The notes under the pieces: generated by a model | What the model was told of the DNA's origin: nothing | Databases searched by the model: none | What the model saw: only the letters and a program-made list of their open reading frames with translations | NCBI GenBank assembly: GCA_038533575.1 | Contig: JBCAYL010000001.1 | Location: forward strand, 772,226-836,225 | Origin: Pseudomonadota bacterium | GTDB taxonomy: Bacteria > Pseudomonadota > Alphaproteobacteria > Rhodobacterales > Rhodobacteraceae | DNA: 64,000 nt | Reading direction: 5' to 3' | Made by a program: the position numbers and the translations under genes | Shown here: in pieces, positions 1 through 9,778 of the stretch | Position numbering within the stretch: position 1 is the stretch's first letter | Layout of the letters: every line of letters begins with the position of its first letter

Positions 1-1230
1 GCGGCGCACCTGGTCGCGGTACTTGTCGTTCCATTCGGTGAAGGGCGCGGGATAGGCGCCGAGCTGGTAGCCGCCCATGCCCACATCCCAGGGCTCGGCG
101 ATGAGCTTCACGCGGTTGAGCACGGGGTCCTGCCGGATCGCGCGCATGAAGGGGCCGTCGCGGTCGAAGACGCCGCCGGTGCGCGCGAGCGTGGAGGCGA
201 GGTCGAAGCGGAAGCCATCGACGCGCATGACTTCGACCCAGTAGCGGAGCGAATCCATCACGAGGCGGAGCGTGAACGGATGATCGAAGTTGAGCGCGTT
301 GCCCGTGCCCGTGTCGTTGACGTAGTAGCGCCCTTCCGAGAGGCGGTAGTAACTCGAGTTATCGAAGCCGCGGAAGGCCAGCGTCGGGCCGTTCTGGTCG
401 CCCTCGGCGGTGTGGTTGTAGACGACGTCGAGGATCACCTCGATGTCGGCGGCGTGGAAGCGCGCCACCATCTGCTGGAACTCGGCGATGTCGGCATAGC
501 TCAGGTAGCGCGGGTCCGGCGCGAAGAAGCCGAGCGTCATGTAGCCCCAGAAATTGCGCAGCCCCTGATCGACGAGGAAGCGGTCATCGACGAAGGCCTG
601 CACGGGCAAGAGCTCGATCGCCGTGATGCCCAGATCGGTGAGGTGGTCGAGGATCGGGTCGGAGGCCATGCCGAGGAACTTGCCCCGGTGTGCCACGTCC
701 TCCCTGTTCTGCGTGAGGCCTTTGACATGGGCCTCGTAGAGGACCGTCTCGTTCCAGGGCCGGTCGATGCGGCCCCCCTTTGCGCCCCAGGTGAAAGCCG
801 GGTCCACGACGACGGAGCGCGGCATGAAGGGCGCGCTGTCGCGGGTGTCGAAGCTCAGATCCGCATCCTTGTGCCCGATTTCATAGCCATAAAGGCTGTC
901 GTCCCAGGTGAGGTGCCCGGTGAGCTTCTTGGCGTAGGGGTCGATGAGGAGTTTGTGCGGGTTGAACCGGTGGCCTTCCTCGGGCGCGTAGGGCCCATGC
1001 ACGCGGTAGCCGTATTGCTGCCCGGGCTGCATGCCCGAGAAGTAGCCGTGCCAGACATGGCCGTCGCGCTCGGCGAGGTCCACGAGAAGCGCCTCGTTCC
1101 CCTCATCGTCAAAAAGGCAGAGGGTCACGCGCTCGGCATGCTGGGAGAAAACGGCGAAGTTCACACCCTCGCCGTCAAAGGTCGCGCCGAGCGGGTAGGG
1201 CCGCCCGGCGGAGAGCTGGAGCGATCTCAT
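1..1230 (-). CDS. glgX: Glycogen debranching enzyme GlgX, 3' end outside the window
   Basis: GH13 debranching enzyme that hydrolyses alpha-1,6 branches of phosphorylase-trimmed glycogen. About 410 N-terminal residues are present and the C-terminus lies beyond the left edge. The reverse strand reads an N-terminal carbohydrate-binding-type domain (GATFDGEGVNFAVFS), then a GH13 barrel with the nucleophile motif GFRFDLAS (around 210-190) and the acid/base motif IAEPWDVG (around 100-75), which is diagnostic for the GlgX/isoamylase group. The ATG at 1230 overlaps the glgA stop as ATGA, so the two are translationally coupled. It is the last visible gene of the aglA-like/glgB/glgC/glgA/glgX run. Confidence 0.93.
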   Translation of the reverse strand, partial: MRSLQLSAGRPYPLGATFDGEGVNFAVFSQHAERVTLCLFDDEGNEALLVDLAERDGHVWHGYFSGMQPGQQYGYRVHGPYAPEEGHRFNPHKLLIDPYAKKLTGHLTWDDSLYGYEIGHKDADLSFDTRDSAPFMPRSVVVDPAFTWGAKGGRIDRPWNETVLYEAHVKGLTQNREDVAHRGKFLGMASDPILDHLTDLGITAIELLPVQAFVDDRFLVDQGLRNFWGYMTLGFFAPDPRYLSYADIAEFQQMVARFHAADIEVILDVVYNHTAEGDQNGPTLAFRGFDNSSYYRLSEGRYYVNDTGTGNALNFDHPFTLRLVMDSLRYWVEVMRVDGFRFDLASTLARTGGVFDRDGPFMRAIRQDPVLNRVKLIAEPWDVGMGGYQLGAYPAPFTEWNDKYRDQVRR

Positions 1231-2654
1231 GGCGATGGGGCGATGCTCCCGTAGAGCGCGGCGTAGGCCGCGGCAGAGGTCTCCCAGCCCACGGGGTGGG
1301 CCATGGCGTTGCGCTGTATTTTGCCCCAGGCTTTCGCGTCGGCGTAGAGCGCGCAAAGCTTCGTGAGCGCGTTCGTCAGCGCCTCTGCGGTGACCGGTGA
1401 GAATTGGATGCCCGTGGCCACCTCACGCGCGAGCGTGGCGGGCGTCGCCGGGATCACCGTGTCCGCGAGGCCGCCCGTCAGCGCCACCACGGGCGGTGTG
1501 CCGTAGGCGAGGCCCATGAGCTGCGTCAGGCCGCAGGGCTCGAAGCGGGACGGGACGAGAATGGCGTCTCCGCCAGCCACCATGCGGTGGGAGAGCGCTT
1601 CATCATATCCGATCTTCACCGCGACATTCGGATCCCGGGAGGCGGCGGCGAAGGCGGCCTCGAGCACCGGATCGCCGGATCCCAGAAGCGCGAGCTGGCC
1701 GCCGGCCTCGGTGAGGGCGGGCAGCGCCTCCAGCAGCAGATCAAGCCCTTTCTGCTCCGTCATCCGCGAGATGAGCACGCAGAGCGGCCCATCCGCCTCC
1801 GGCAGCCCGAACTCCGCGCGCAACGCAGCCTTGTTTTTCGCCTTGCCGCGGGGGCTCTTGTAGACATGGATCTTCTTGTCCGCGGCCGGGTTCCAGACAT
1901 GCGTGTCTACGCCGTTCAGGATGCCCACGAGATCGGCCCGTCGGTCCCGCAGGATGCCGTCCATGCCCATGCCGAAATCGGGTCGCATGAGCTCCTCGGC
2001 ATAGGTGGGGGAGACGGTGGTGAGTTTCGTGGCTGAGGTCAGCCCGGCTTTCAGCGTCGAAACCTGGCCCCAGTACTCCGCTGCACCGGAATGGAAATCC
2101 TGGCCCAAGATGCCGAGATGCTCCGCGCGATCCCCCGGCGCGAGGCCTTGAAAGGCGATGTTATGGATCGTGAGCACGGTTGCGACCCGGGGCGCGGCCT
2201 CGGATCGGGCGATGTAGTACGGGGCGAGGCCAGCCTGCCAGTCATGGGCATGGACGATCTTCGGCATCCAAGTCCCGAGCGCGCCGCCCGCGATGTCGCT
2301 GGCCACGCGCGAGAGGGCTGCGAAGCGTTCCGGATTGTCGGCCCAGTCCTTGCCGTCCTCGTCGAGGTAGATCGTCCCGCCGCGCGTGTAGAGATGGGGC
2401 GCGTCAAGAACGAGGAGATCGATGCCATCCACCGTCTCGGCCAGAACCCGCGCCGCCGCGCCGTAGAGCTCCGTGCGCTCGTAGACCTGCGCCGGATCGG
2501 AAAGACGCGCCATGACCGCCGGATAGCCCGGCAGAAGCGTCTTCATCTCGATGCCCTGACCCTTCAGGGCGCCGGGCAAGGCCCCGGCCACGTCCGCGAG
2601 TCCCCCCGTCTTGACGAAAGGCACGCATTCGGACGTGACAGAGAGGACCTTCAT
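1227..2654 (-). CDS. glgA: Glycogen synthase (ADP-glucose type, GT5)
   Basis: Transfers glucose from ADP-glucose to the growing alpha-1,4-glucan in the cytoplasm. At 475 aa it is the usual length for bacterial GlgA. The N-terminal KTGGLADV motif (residues 15-22) binds ADP-glucose, and the C-terminal domain has the retaining-glycosyltransferase motif SRFEPCGLTQLMGLAYGTPPV, which holds the E-x7-E pair. It starts 7 bp after the glgC stop and ends in an ATGA overlap with glgX, so it is co-transcribed. The family assignment is secure; activity is inferred from motifs. Confidence 0.97.
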   Translation of the reverse strand: MKVLSVTSECVPFVKTGGLADVAGALPGALKGQGIEMKTLLPGYPAVMARLSDPAQVYERTELYGAAARVLAETVDGIDLLVLDAPHLYTRGGTIYLDEDGKDWADNPERFAALSRVASDIAGGALGTWMPKIVHAHDWQAGLAPYYIARSEAAPRVATVLTIHNIAFQGLAPGDRAEHLGILGQDFHSGAAEYWGQVSTLKAGLTSATKLTTVSPTYAEELMRPDFGMGMDGILRDRRADLVGILNGVDTHVWNPAADKKIHVYKSPRGKAKNKAALRAEFGLPEADGPLCVLISRMTEQKGLDLLLEALPALTEAGGQLALLGSGDPVLEAAFAAASRDPNVAVKIGYDEALSHRMVAGGDAILVPSRFEPCGLTQLMGLAYGTPPVVALTGGLADTVIPATPATLAREVATGIQFSPVTAEALTNALTKLCALYADAKAWGKIQRNAMAHPVGWETSAAAYAALYGSIAPSP

Positions 2655-2661
2655 CGTGCGC

Positions 2662-3924
2662 TTACTGCTTGGCGAGATACGCGTCGATCATGGGCTTGGT
2701 GATGAGGGTCGTGCCTTTCTCGGTCACGCGGAAGCCGTTGGCTGCATCTTCCTCCGGATCATCTCCCACGACGAGGCCTTCGGGGACCTCCACCCCGCGG
2801 TCCACGATGCACTTGGTGAGGCGCGCATTGCGATGGACGACGACATTCGGGAGAAGCACCGAATGATCCAGCACTGCGTAACTGTTGGTCTTGACCTTGG
2901 TGAAGAGGAGCGAGTTCCGCACGGCCGTGCCGGAAATGATGCACCCGCCCGAGACCATGGACGAGATCGCCACCCCGCGGCGGTCTTTCTCGTCGTGGAT
3001 GAACTTTGCGGGCGGCACGCTCTCCGAATAGGTCCAGATGGGCCAGTCGGTGTCCCAGAGATCGAGCTCGGGCGTAAAGTCGGTCAGGTCGATATTGGCC
3101 TGCCAGAATGCGTCGAGCGTGCCGACATCGCGCCAATAGGCGGACGTGTCAGGATGGCGCACGCAGGAGCGGTCGAAGCGGTGAGCATGGGCCTTGCCGC
3201 CCTTCACGATCTTCGGGATGAGGTCGTTGCCAAAATCGTGGGACGAATTCGGGTCGTCGCGATCCTCGAGGAGGAGCGAGCGCAGGAAGGGCCAGGAGAA
3301 GACGTAGATCCCCATGGAGGCCAACGCGTGCTCCTCGTCGCCCGGGATGCCTGGCGGGTCGGCGGGCTTCTCGAGGAAGGAGGTGATGTTTTCCTCCTGG
3401 TCGACGGCCATGACGCCGAAGGCGGTGGCGTCCATGCGCGGCACGGTGAGGCAGCCCACGGTGACATCGGCGCCCTTTTCCACGTGCTCCTCGAGCATGA
3501 CCTCGTAGTCCATCTTGTAGATGTGGTCGCCCGCGAGGATGACGACGTGGTCGATATCGTAGCTGTCGACGATGTCGATGTTCTGTGTGACGGCATCCGC
3601 CGTGCCGAGATACCAGCGGTCTTCATTGACCCGCTGGGAAGCGGGCATGATGTCGAGGAACTCGTTCCTCTCCGCGCGGAAGAAGTTCCAGCCGCGCTGG
3701 CAGTGCCGGATGAGGGAGTGCGATTTGTACTGGGTTGCCAGTGCCATGCGGCGGATGCCGGAATTCATGGCATTCGAGAGCGCGAAGTCGATGATCCGCG
3801 TCTTGCCCCCGAAATAGACCGCCGGTTTCACGCGCGTATCGGTGAGCTCCTTGAGCCGTGAACCGCGGCCCCCGGCGAGCACGAAGGCCATGGCGCGTTG
3901 GGAAAGTCTCTTTGGTCTGGGCAT
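2662..3924 (-). CDS. glgC: Glucose-1-phosphate adenylyltransferase
   Basis: ADP-glucose pyrophosphorylase, the committed and normally allosterically controlled step of glycogen synthesis (glucose-1-P + ATP to ADP-glucose + PPi). 420 aa, full length. Residues 18-36 carry the nucleotidyltransferase signature GGRGSRL followed by the activator-site segment [10 protein letters not shown]. The centre keeps the SMGIYVFSW and FGNDLIPKI motifs of the sugar-phosphate site, and the C-terminal third is the left-handed beta-helix ([26 protein letters not shown]). It lies 20 bp downstream of glgB. The basic residues near the N-terminus typical of fructose-6-P/pyruvate-regulated alphaproteobacterial enzymes are present, but the effector cannot be read from sequence. 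Confidence 0.97.
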   Translation of the reverse strand: MPRPKRLSQRAMAFVLAGGRGSRLKELTDTRVKPAVYFGGKTRIIDFALSNAMNSGIRRMALATQYKSHSLIRHCQRGWNFFRAERNEFLDIMPASQRVNEDRWYLGTADAVTQNIDIVDSYDIDHVVILAGDHIYKMDYEVMLEEHVEKGADVTVGCLTVPRMDATAFGVMAVDQEENITSFLEKPADPPGIPGDEEHALASMGIYVFSWPFLRSLLLEDRDDPNSSHDFGNDLIPKIVKGGKAHAHRFDRSCVRHPDTSAYWRDVGTLDAFWQANIDLTDFTPELDLWDTDWPIWTYSESVPPAKFIHDEKDRRGVAISSMVSGGCIISGTAVRNSLLFTKVKTNSYAVLDHSVLLPNVVVHRNARLTKCIVDRGVEVPEGLVVGDDPEEDAANGFRVTEKGTTLITKPMIDAYLAKQ

Positions 3925-3944
3925 CTGGTCTCCTCCCGAGAGCT

Positions 3945-6119
3945 CTAGTCCAGTTTGAAGATGAGGGTCGAGAGCGGCGGCACCGTGATCTCGATGCTCT
4001 GATCCTGGCCGCTCTGGCCGATATCTTGCGTATGCACGCCCCCGCCGTTGCCCCGGTCACCGCCGCCATAGAGGCTGGCATCGGTGTTGAGGATTTCGCT
4101 GTAATGCCCCTTCGACGGGGCCGCGATGCGGACGCCATGGCGTTCCATGGGCGTGAAGTTGCAAACAACGATGCAGGTCTCCCCGCCGCCGAAGCGCGCC
4201 CAGGCGGTCAGGCTTTGCGATGGATCGTTGTCGAGCCAGGTGAAGCCCGCGGGATCACAGTCCTGCGCGTGAAGCGCAGGCGTGGAGGTGTAGACGCGGT
4301 TGAGGTCCTTCACGAGCGTCTGGAGGCCCTTCTGGTTGGCGCCGAGGAGCGCGTCCCAGTCGAGGCTCTCATCGTGGTTCCATTCCTGCCACTGGCCGAA
4401 CTCGCAGCCCATGAAGAGGAGCTTCTTGCCCGGGAAGCCCCACATGTAGCCGTAATAGGCGCGCAGGTTGGCGAACTTCTCCCATTCGTTGCCGGGCATC
4501 TTGTCGATCATGGAGCCCTTGCCGTGCACGACCTCGTCGTGGCTGATCGGCAGGATGAAGTTCTCGGTGTAGGCCCAGTCGAGCGGGAAGGTGATCAGGT
4601 GATGATCGTACTGGCGATAAATCGGGTCTTTCTCGATGTATCGCAGCGTGTCGTTCATCCAGCCCATGTTCCACTTGTAGCCGAAGCCGAGCCCGCCCGC
4701 ATCCACAGGGGCCGAGACGCCACCGAAGGCCGTGGATTCTTCGGCCGCGGTGAGGATGCCCTCGACCTCGCCATAGGCCAGCGTGTTCATCTCCTTGAGG
4801 AAATCGATCGCCTCGTAGTTTTCGCGACCGCCGTCCTTGTTGGGGATCCACTGGCCCGCCTCGCGGGAATAGTCGCGGTAGAGCATCGAGGCCACAGCAT
4901 CCACGCGGAGACCGTCGACATGGTATTCCTTGAGCCAGTAAAGGGCGTTGGCGGTGAGGTAGTTTTTCACCTCGGTGCGCCCGTAGTTGAAGATCGCGGT
5001 ATTCCAGTCCTGGTGGAAGCCCTCGCGCGGGTCGGAATGCTCGTAGAGATGCGAGCCATCGAACATGGAGAGCCCGTGGGCGTCGGTGGGGAAGTGCCCA
5101 GGTACCCAGTCGAGAATGACGCCAAGCCCGGCCCCATGCGCGGCTTCCACGAGATCGCGGAACTCGTGCGGCGGGCCCATGCGGATCGTGGGCGCGTAGA
5201 GCCCGATCGGCTGGTAGCCCCAGCTGCCGTCGAAGGGGAACTCGGAGACCGGCAGGAATTCCAGATGGGTGAAGCCCATCTCCTTGGCGTAGTCCACGAG
5301 CTCGGTGGCGAGTTCCTTGTAGCTGAGCGGGCGCTTGCCATCGGCGCGGCGCCAGGACGGGAGATGCACCTCGTAGATCGAAATGGGGGCGGAGCGCTCG
5401 TTCTTTGACGGGCGGCCCGCCATCCAGGCGTCGTCTTTCCAGCCGTAGCCCGTGATGTCGCGCACCACGCTCGCCGTCTCCGGCGGATGCTGCGACCCAA
5501 AGCCGAACGGATCGGATTTCGAATGAAAGCCGCCCTCGGCTGGCGCGATCTCGTATTTGTAGAAGGCCCCGTCGCCCACGCCGGGGACGAAGATCTCCCA
5601 GACACCGGACGAGCCAAGCTTGCGCATGGGCAGGCGGCGGCCATCCCAGCCGCAAAAATCTCCGACGACCGACACGCGCTTTGCGTTGGGCGCCCAGACG
5701 GCGAAATGCGTGCCCGCGACGCCCTCATGCTCCATGACATGGGCGCCGAGCGCGTCCCATAGGCGGCGATGGGTGCCCTCGGAAATGAGATGGATGTCCA
5801 TGTCCCCCAGCACGGGGCCGAACGAGTAGGCATCCTCGAAGGAAGCGCCATGGTCGAGGTTTTCAGCCTTCAGAACCGCCCGCGACTTCGACGTGGGTAC
5901 GGGGCCAGCGAAAAGGCCGCCGCCGAGGTCGGCGAGTTCCACCGTCTTCTTGCCGAGCGTGGCCGATACGGAGGCAGCGCCCGGCAGGAGTGCGGCGAGC
6001 CAACTCTTCGAGCCGGTCTTGTGAACGCCGAGCTTTGAAAACGGGTCGTCGTGGCGTGCATCGAGCAGGGCGTGAATGTCGTCCTCGCTCAAATGGGGGG
6101 GATGGGTCGGGCTTGGCAC
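3945..6119 (-). CDS. glgB: 1,4-alpha-glucan branching enzyme
   Basis: Introduces alpha-1,6 branches into glycogen. At 724 aa it is typical of GlgB with the long N-terminus. Domain order is an N-terminal CBM48-type module (TLGKKTVEL to [33 protein letters not shown]), a GH13 barrel with [10 protein letters not shown], nucleophile [18 protein letters not shown], acid/base [10 protein letters not shown] and [13 protein letters not shown], then a C-terminal beta domain. It is the first gene of the compact glgB-C-A-X run, separated by 104 bp and a GC-rich hairpin from the upstream GH13 gene. All three catalytic acids are present. Confidence 0.97.
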   Translation of the reverse strand: MPSPTHPPHLSEDDIHALLDARHDDPFSKLGVHKTGSKSWLAALLPGAASVSATLGKKTVELADLGGGLFAGPVPTSKSRAVLKAENLDHGASFEDAYSFGPVLGDMDIHLISEGTHRRLWDALGAHVMEHEGVAGTHFAVWAPNAKRVSVVGDFCGWDGRRLPMRKLGSSGVWEIFVPGVGDGAFYKYEIAPAEGGFHSKSDPFGFGSQHPPETASVVRDITGYGWKDDAWMAGRPSKNERSAPISIYEVHLPSWRRADGKRPLSYKELATELVDYAKEMGFTHLEFLPVSEFPFDGSWGYQPIGLYAPTIRMGPPHEFRDLVEAAHGAGLGVILDWVPGHFPTDAHGLSMFDGSHLYEHSDPREGFHQDWNTAIFNYGRTEVKNYLTANALYWLKEYHVDGLRVDAVASMLYRDYSREAGQWIPNKDGGRENYEAIDFLKEMNTLAYGEVEGILTAAEESTAFGGVSAPVDAGGLGFGYKWNMGWMNDTLRYIEKDPIYRQYDHHLITFPLDWAYTENFILPISHDEVVHGKGSMIDKMPGNEWEKFANLRAYYGYMWGFPGKKLLFMGCEFGQWQEWNHDESLDWDALLGANQKGLQTLVKDLNRVYTSTPALHAQDCDPAGFTWLDNDPSQSLTAWARFGGGETCIVVCNFTPMERHGVRIAAPSKGHYSEILNTDASLYGGGDRGNGGGVHTQDIGQSGQDQSIEITVPPLSTLIFKLD

Positions 6120-6174
6120 GATCTGTCTCCCTTCAAGTCTGGGTCTCTTTCGGACCCCTCTGGCGTTTCATAAG

Positions 6175-6199
6175 CCGGGGGGGAGGTGCAACCCCCCGG
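6175..6199 (-). terminator. GC-rich stem-loop between the GH13 gene and glgB
   Basis: Perfect 8-bp arms CCGGGGGG (6175-6182) and CCCCCCGG (6192-6199) with a 9-nt loop lie between the stop of the GH13 gene (6224) and the glgB start (6119). On the minus strand only a weak T-rich stretch follows, so it may terminate partially or act as an mRNA-stabilising hairpin that sets glgB expression apart from the upstream gene. Confidence 0.5.
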
Positions 6200-6223
6200 G
6201 CCTGATATCGATTTTGAGCGGTC

Positions 6224-7819
6224 TCAGGACTTCCGCGCGATGACAAAGCCATTGGGGCCGAGGTCAACGCGGTCCTTCGAGCAGCTCACATCCACCTCGA
6301 TCAGCGGCGACACGGGGCAGGGCAGCCGCACGCTCACCTTCCGCTTGGACAGATTGAAGACGCAGGTGAAGTCGTCTCCGCGGTCATAGCCGATGACGGG
6401 ATCCGGCAGGTCGAGGAAGGTCTGAGCGCCGGTCCGCAGGTCTTCGTGCTCGGCACGAAGCTTGATCATGGCGCGGTAGAAGTTGAGGACGCTGTCCTTG
6501 TCCTTCTCCTGCACGTCAACGGCGCGATCCTTGGCCGGCTGCTTGACCGGTAGCCACGTCGATTTGGCGTCGGAGAAGCCTGCATTCTTGCCCTTTTTCT
6601 CCCACGGGATCGGCGTGCGGTTGTTGTCGCGGCCCACGGGCTCGGGCCAGTAGGCGATACCTTGGACGTCGGTGAGTTCGTGGAACTCGAGCTCGGTATC
6701 CACGAGGCCGAGCTCCTCGCCCTGGTAGAGGCAGACCGACCCTTGGAAGGTCAGAAGCAGCGCCGCCGATTGCTTCGCGATGGCGTCAAGAGACTTGCCA
6801 TGGGGCAGGAAACGCCCGGCATGCCGCGGCACGTCATGGTTCGAAAACGCCCAGCAGGGCCAGCCCTGAGGCGCGCCCTTGAAGAAGTTCTCGATCCGCT
6901 CACGGAAGAAATCGGGCGCGTAGTCCGGCCCCAGAAGCTCGAAAGAGTAGGCCATGTGCAGGCGGTTGTCGGACGTGTACTTGCCCATGAGCGAGATGGA
7001 TTGATGGTTGTCCCCGACCTCGCCCACCGTGGTGCGCGCATCGTATTTCTCGAGGAGCTGCCGGATCCGCTCGAGGAAGGTCAGGTTTTCCGGCTGCGAT
7101 TTCGAGAAGAGGCAAAACTGCATGTCCACGGGCTTGGCCGCATGCGGACCCCAATCGAGGTAGTTGGCCGGATTGTCCCGCAAGAGCTTGTCATGGAAGT
7201 AGTAGTTCACCGTATCGAGACGGAAGCCATCCACCCCGCGCTTGAGCCAGTATTCCATGCACTCGAGGTGGTAGTCCTGCACCGCCTTGTTGTGAAAGTT
7301 CCAGTCCGGCTGCGCGCTCAGAAAGTTGTGCATGTAGTATTGCTTGCGGCGGGTGTCCCAGGTCCATGCCGGCCCGCCAAAGACGCTCATCCAGTTCGTG
7401 GGCGGTGTGCCGTCGGGCTTGGGATCGGCCCAGATGAACCAGTCATGCTTTGGGTTGTCGCGGCTCTGCCGGCTTTCCTCGAAGAACGGATGCTCGTCGG
7501 AGGCATGGCTGATCACTTGGTCGGTGATGATCTTCAGACCGCGTTTATGCGCCTCTTCGATCATCTCGTCGAAATCGGCCATGGTGCCAAAGAGCGGGTC
7601 AATGCCGGTGTAGTCGGAGACGTCATAGCCCATGTCCTTCATGGGCGATGTGAAGACAGGCGACAGCCAGACGGCATCGACGCCGAGCGACGCAATGTGG
7701 TCCAGCCGCTCCGTGATGCCCTTGATATCGCCCACGCCGTCGCCGCTCGTGTCCTGGAAAGACCGCGGGTAAACCTGGTAGGTCACGGAGCCCCGCCACC
7801 ACTCGTCTTTAGTTGTCAT
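6224..7819 (-). CDS. Alpha-glucosidase, GH13 (AglA-like), glycogen-cluster paralogue
   Basis: 531-aa cytoplasmic GH13 oligo-1,6-glucosidase/alpha-glucosidase-type enzyme. The N-terminus WWRGSVTYQVYPRSFQD is typical. Barrel motifs seen are DQVISHASDEHPFF, nucleophile DGFRLDTVNYYFHD, acid/base VGEVGDNHQS and FSNHDVPRHAGR. No signal peptide is visible, so its substrate must be intracellular, either imported disaccharides or maltodextrins from glycogen breakdown. It is a clear paralogue of AglA at 36384-38045 and shares most motifs. It lies upstream of glgB on the same strand, and a short imperfect-free palindrome at 7921-7938 lies upstream of its start. Exact linkage specificity cannot be predicted from sequence. 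Confidence 0.85.
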   Translation of the reverse strand: MTTKDEWWRGSVTYQVYPRSFQDTSGDGVGDIKGITERLDHIASLGVDAVWLSPVFTSPMKDMGYDVSDYTGIDPLFGTMADFDEMIEEAHKRGLKIITDQVISHASDEHPFFEESRQSRDNPKHDWFIWADPKPDGTPPTNWMSVFGGPAWTWDTRRKQYYMHNFLSAQPDWNFHNKAVQDYHLECMEYWLKRGVDGFRLDTVNYYFHDKLLRDNPANYLDWGPHAAKPVDMQFCLFSKSQPENLTFLERIRQLLEKYDARTTVGEVGDNHQSISLMGKYTSDNRLHMAYSFELLGPDYAPDFFRERIENFFKGAPQGWPCWAFSNHDVPRHAGRFLPHGKSLDAIAKQSAALLLTFQGSVCLYQGEELGLVDTELEFHELTDVQGIAYWPEPVGRDNNRTPIPWEKKGKNAGFSDAKSTWLPVKQPAKDRAVDVQEKDKDSVLNFYRAMIKLRAEHEDLRTGAQTFLDLPDPVIGYDRGDDFTCVFNLSKRKVSVRLPCPVSPLIEVDVSCSKDRVDLGPNGFVIARKS

Positions 7820-7920
7820 GGCTGCTCGGGTCCTCTCGGCTTTTATCTATGACACACCGAGAGTGATCAGGATCGGCAGTCTTTTGCAACAAAGCTCCCC
7901 CTCGTGCGTTGCACTCGCGC

Positions 7921-7938
7921 CGTCTACCTGCGTAGACG
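7921..7938. promoter_or_regulatory. Inverted repeat in the GH13/tamA divergent region
   Basis: Perfect palindrome CGTCTAC-CTGC-GTAGACG, with 7-bp arms and a 4-nt centre. It lies 102 bp upstream of the GH13 start (7819) and 44 bp upstream of tamA (7982), inside the only 162-bp gap between two divergent operons. A second small repeat (GTGC-GTT-GCAC) lies just beside it on the GH13 side. This looks like an operator or a transcript hairpin; the cognate regulator is unknown. It does not resemble the AglR-type palindrome of the agl locus. Confidence 0.45.
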
Positions 7939-7981
7939 ATGTGAATGACTTCGGGGCAAGCTATGTGGCGCGCCCAATTCA

Positions 7982-9778
7982 ATGACAGGAATGCCAGTGG
8001 CGCGCGCTTTGTTCCCAACGACCCTCCGCTCCGCTCTCGCTGTAAGCCTCATTTTCATATTCGGTCCCGCACTCTCGCAAGAGCTGCGTGTCGACGGCGC
8101 GAGCGAGGACCTCGTGGAGCGTCTGGAGGGCGAGGCGCTCGTCCTGTCTGCGGGGCCCGAGGAGACATCCGGCGATGTCATCACGACGGCGAAGGGCGAT
8201 TACGGCCGCCTGCTTGCCGTGCTCTACGAGGAAGGCTTCTTCAGCGCGTCCGTGTCGATCCGCTTCGGTGGGCGCGAGGCGAGCAGCCTTACCTCCTTCA
8301 ACGCGCCGCCCTCTCTCGGCGCGCCGGTCGTCGATATCGACTTAGGTCAGCGGTTCACGTTCGGCCGCGCGGTCATCGCGCCTCTTGCACCGGGCACGAC
8401 GGCCATCGAAGGATTTGCGCCGGGGGTCACGGCAGGCACCGCGCAAGTCAGAGATGCCGCGCGGCAGGCGGTGGATGACTGGCGCGATGCCTCCCACGCC
8501 AAGGCCGAGATCACCGACCAGCAGATCATCGCCCGTCACAGCGCATCCGAGCTTGATGTGGCGCTGGGCGTCGATCCGGGGCCCCCGCTCCGCTTCGGAC
8601 GGCTGATCACCCCGCCGGATGCCACGGTCAGCGAGCGGCGCTTGCAGCAGATCGCAGGCATGCCCCGCGGCGAGCCGTTTTCTCCGGCGGCCGTCCGCGA
8701 TGTCCGGCGCAGGCTTGTCGACACGGGGACGTTCAACTCCGTCGTCGTGCGCGAGGCAGCCGAGCCCAACGCGAACGGGACGCTCGACCTCGAACTCGGT
8801 CTCGAGGCCGCTCCTCTGCGGCGGCTGGGCTTTGGCGCCCAGATCGAGACGACGAACGGGCTTGCGCTCGAGGCCTTTTGGATCAACCGGAATTTCTTCG
8901 GAGGGGCGGAGCGTCTGCGCTTTGACGCGGAGATCGATGGCATCGGTGGCGAGACCGGCGGTGTGGATTTCCGCTTTGCCACGACGCTCACGATCCCCGG
9001 CTTCCGACGCGCCGACGATACGCTGGACCTCACCGCCGCCATCGAGCGGATCGATGACGAGACATTCGAAGAGAATCTCGTCGAACTCACGGCCCGTCGG
9101 TCGCGGCGCGTGAACGATACGCTGGTGATCGGTCAGGCCGTGGGTTTTCGTTTTTCGGGATCCGAGGACGCCTTCGGATCCCGCACCTTTGGACATCTCA
9201 TTCTCGGCGCCGACGCCGAACGCGACCGGCGCGATGATCCGCTCAATCCCTCCTCCGGTACGTTCGGCTTTCTCGAGGCGCAGCCCTTCATCGCGGTGGC
9301 GGGCGGCGATACGGGGCTGAAGTTCGACGGCGATCTGCGTGCCTATCGCGCGCTGGGCGGGCGCACCGTGCTCGCGTCGCGGGCCCAATTCGGCACCATC
9401 CTCGCGGCCGAGCGTGAGGGCACCCCGCCGGACTTTCTGTACTTCTCGGGCGGCGGTGGCACGGTGCGCGGGCAGGGCTTTGAATCCCTCGGCGTTGACG
9501 CGGAAGAGGGCACGACTGGCGGGCGCGGCTTCGCGGGTCTGTCGCTCGAACTCCGCCAGGAGATCACCGAAGCCATCGGCGTCGTGGGTTTCTTCGATTA
9601 CGGCTTCATCTCCGAGAGCGCGACCTTCGAGGACGGTGAAGGTCACAGCGGCGCGGGCCTCGGTCTGCGCTACAACACTGCGCTCGGCCCGCTCCGCGTC
9701 GACGTGGGTGTGCCCGTGGGCGACAGCTCGGACGGCACGAATTACGCACTCTACATTGGTCTGGGGCAGGCATTCTGA
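7982..9778 (+). CDS. tamA: Outer-membrane BamA/TamA-family protein (TamA)
   Basis: Outer-membrane component of the translocation and assembly module. 598 aa with a signal peptide (hydrophobic stretch about residues 17-32, then SQELRV). POTRA-like repeats follow (about 35-280, for example GDYGRLLAVLYEEGFFSASVSIRFGG), then a C-terminal 16-strand Omp85 barrel whose segments include FFSGGGGTVRGQGFESLG and GAGLGLRYNTALGPLRVDVGVPVG. It ends in the hydrophobic/aromatic residue F, the usual BAM-recognition feature. Its stop overlaps the tamB start by one base (TGATG), matching the conserved tamA-tamB coupling. The ATG at 7982 has only a weak ribosome-binding site; the alternative ATG at 7991 is no better. 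Confidence 0.9.
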   Translation: MTGMPVARALFPTTLRSALAVSLIFIFGPALSQELRVDGASEDLVERLEGEALVLSAGPEETSGDVITTAKGDYGRLLAVLYEEGFFSASVSIRFGGREASSLTSFNAPPSLGAPVVDIDLGQRFTFGRAVIAPLAPGTTAIEGFAPGVTAGTAQVRDAARQAVDDWRDASHAKAEITDQQIIARHSASELDVALGVDPGPPLRFGRLITPPDATVSERRLQQIAGMPRGEPFSPAAVRDVRRRLVDTGTFNSVVVREAAEPNANGTLDLELGLEAAPLRRLGFGAQIETTNGLALEAFWINRNFFGGAERLRFDAEIDGIGGETGGVDFRFATTLTIPGFRRADDTLDLTAAIERIDDETFEENLVELTARRSRRVNDTLVIGQAVGFRFSGSEDAFGSRTFGHLILGADAERDRRDDPLNPSSGTFGFLEAQPFIAVAGGDTGLKFDGDLRAYRALGGRTVLASRAQFGTILAAEREGTPPDFLYFSGGGGTVRGQGFESLGVDAEEGTTGGRGFAGLSLELRQEITEAIGVVGFFDYGFISESATFEDGEGHSGAGLGLRYNTALGPLRVDVGVPVGDSSDGTNYALYIGLGQAF

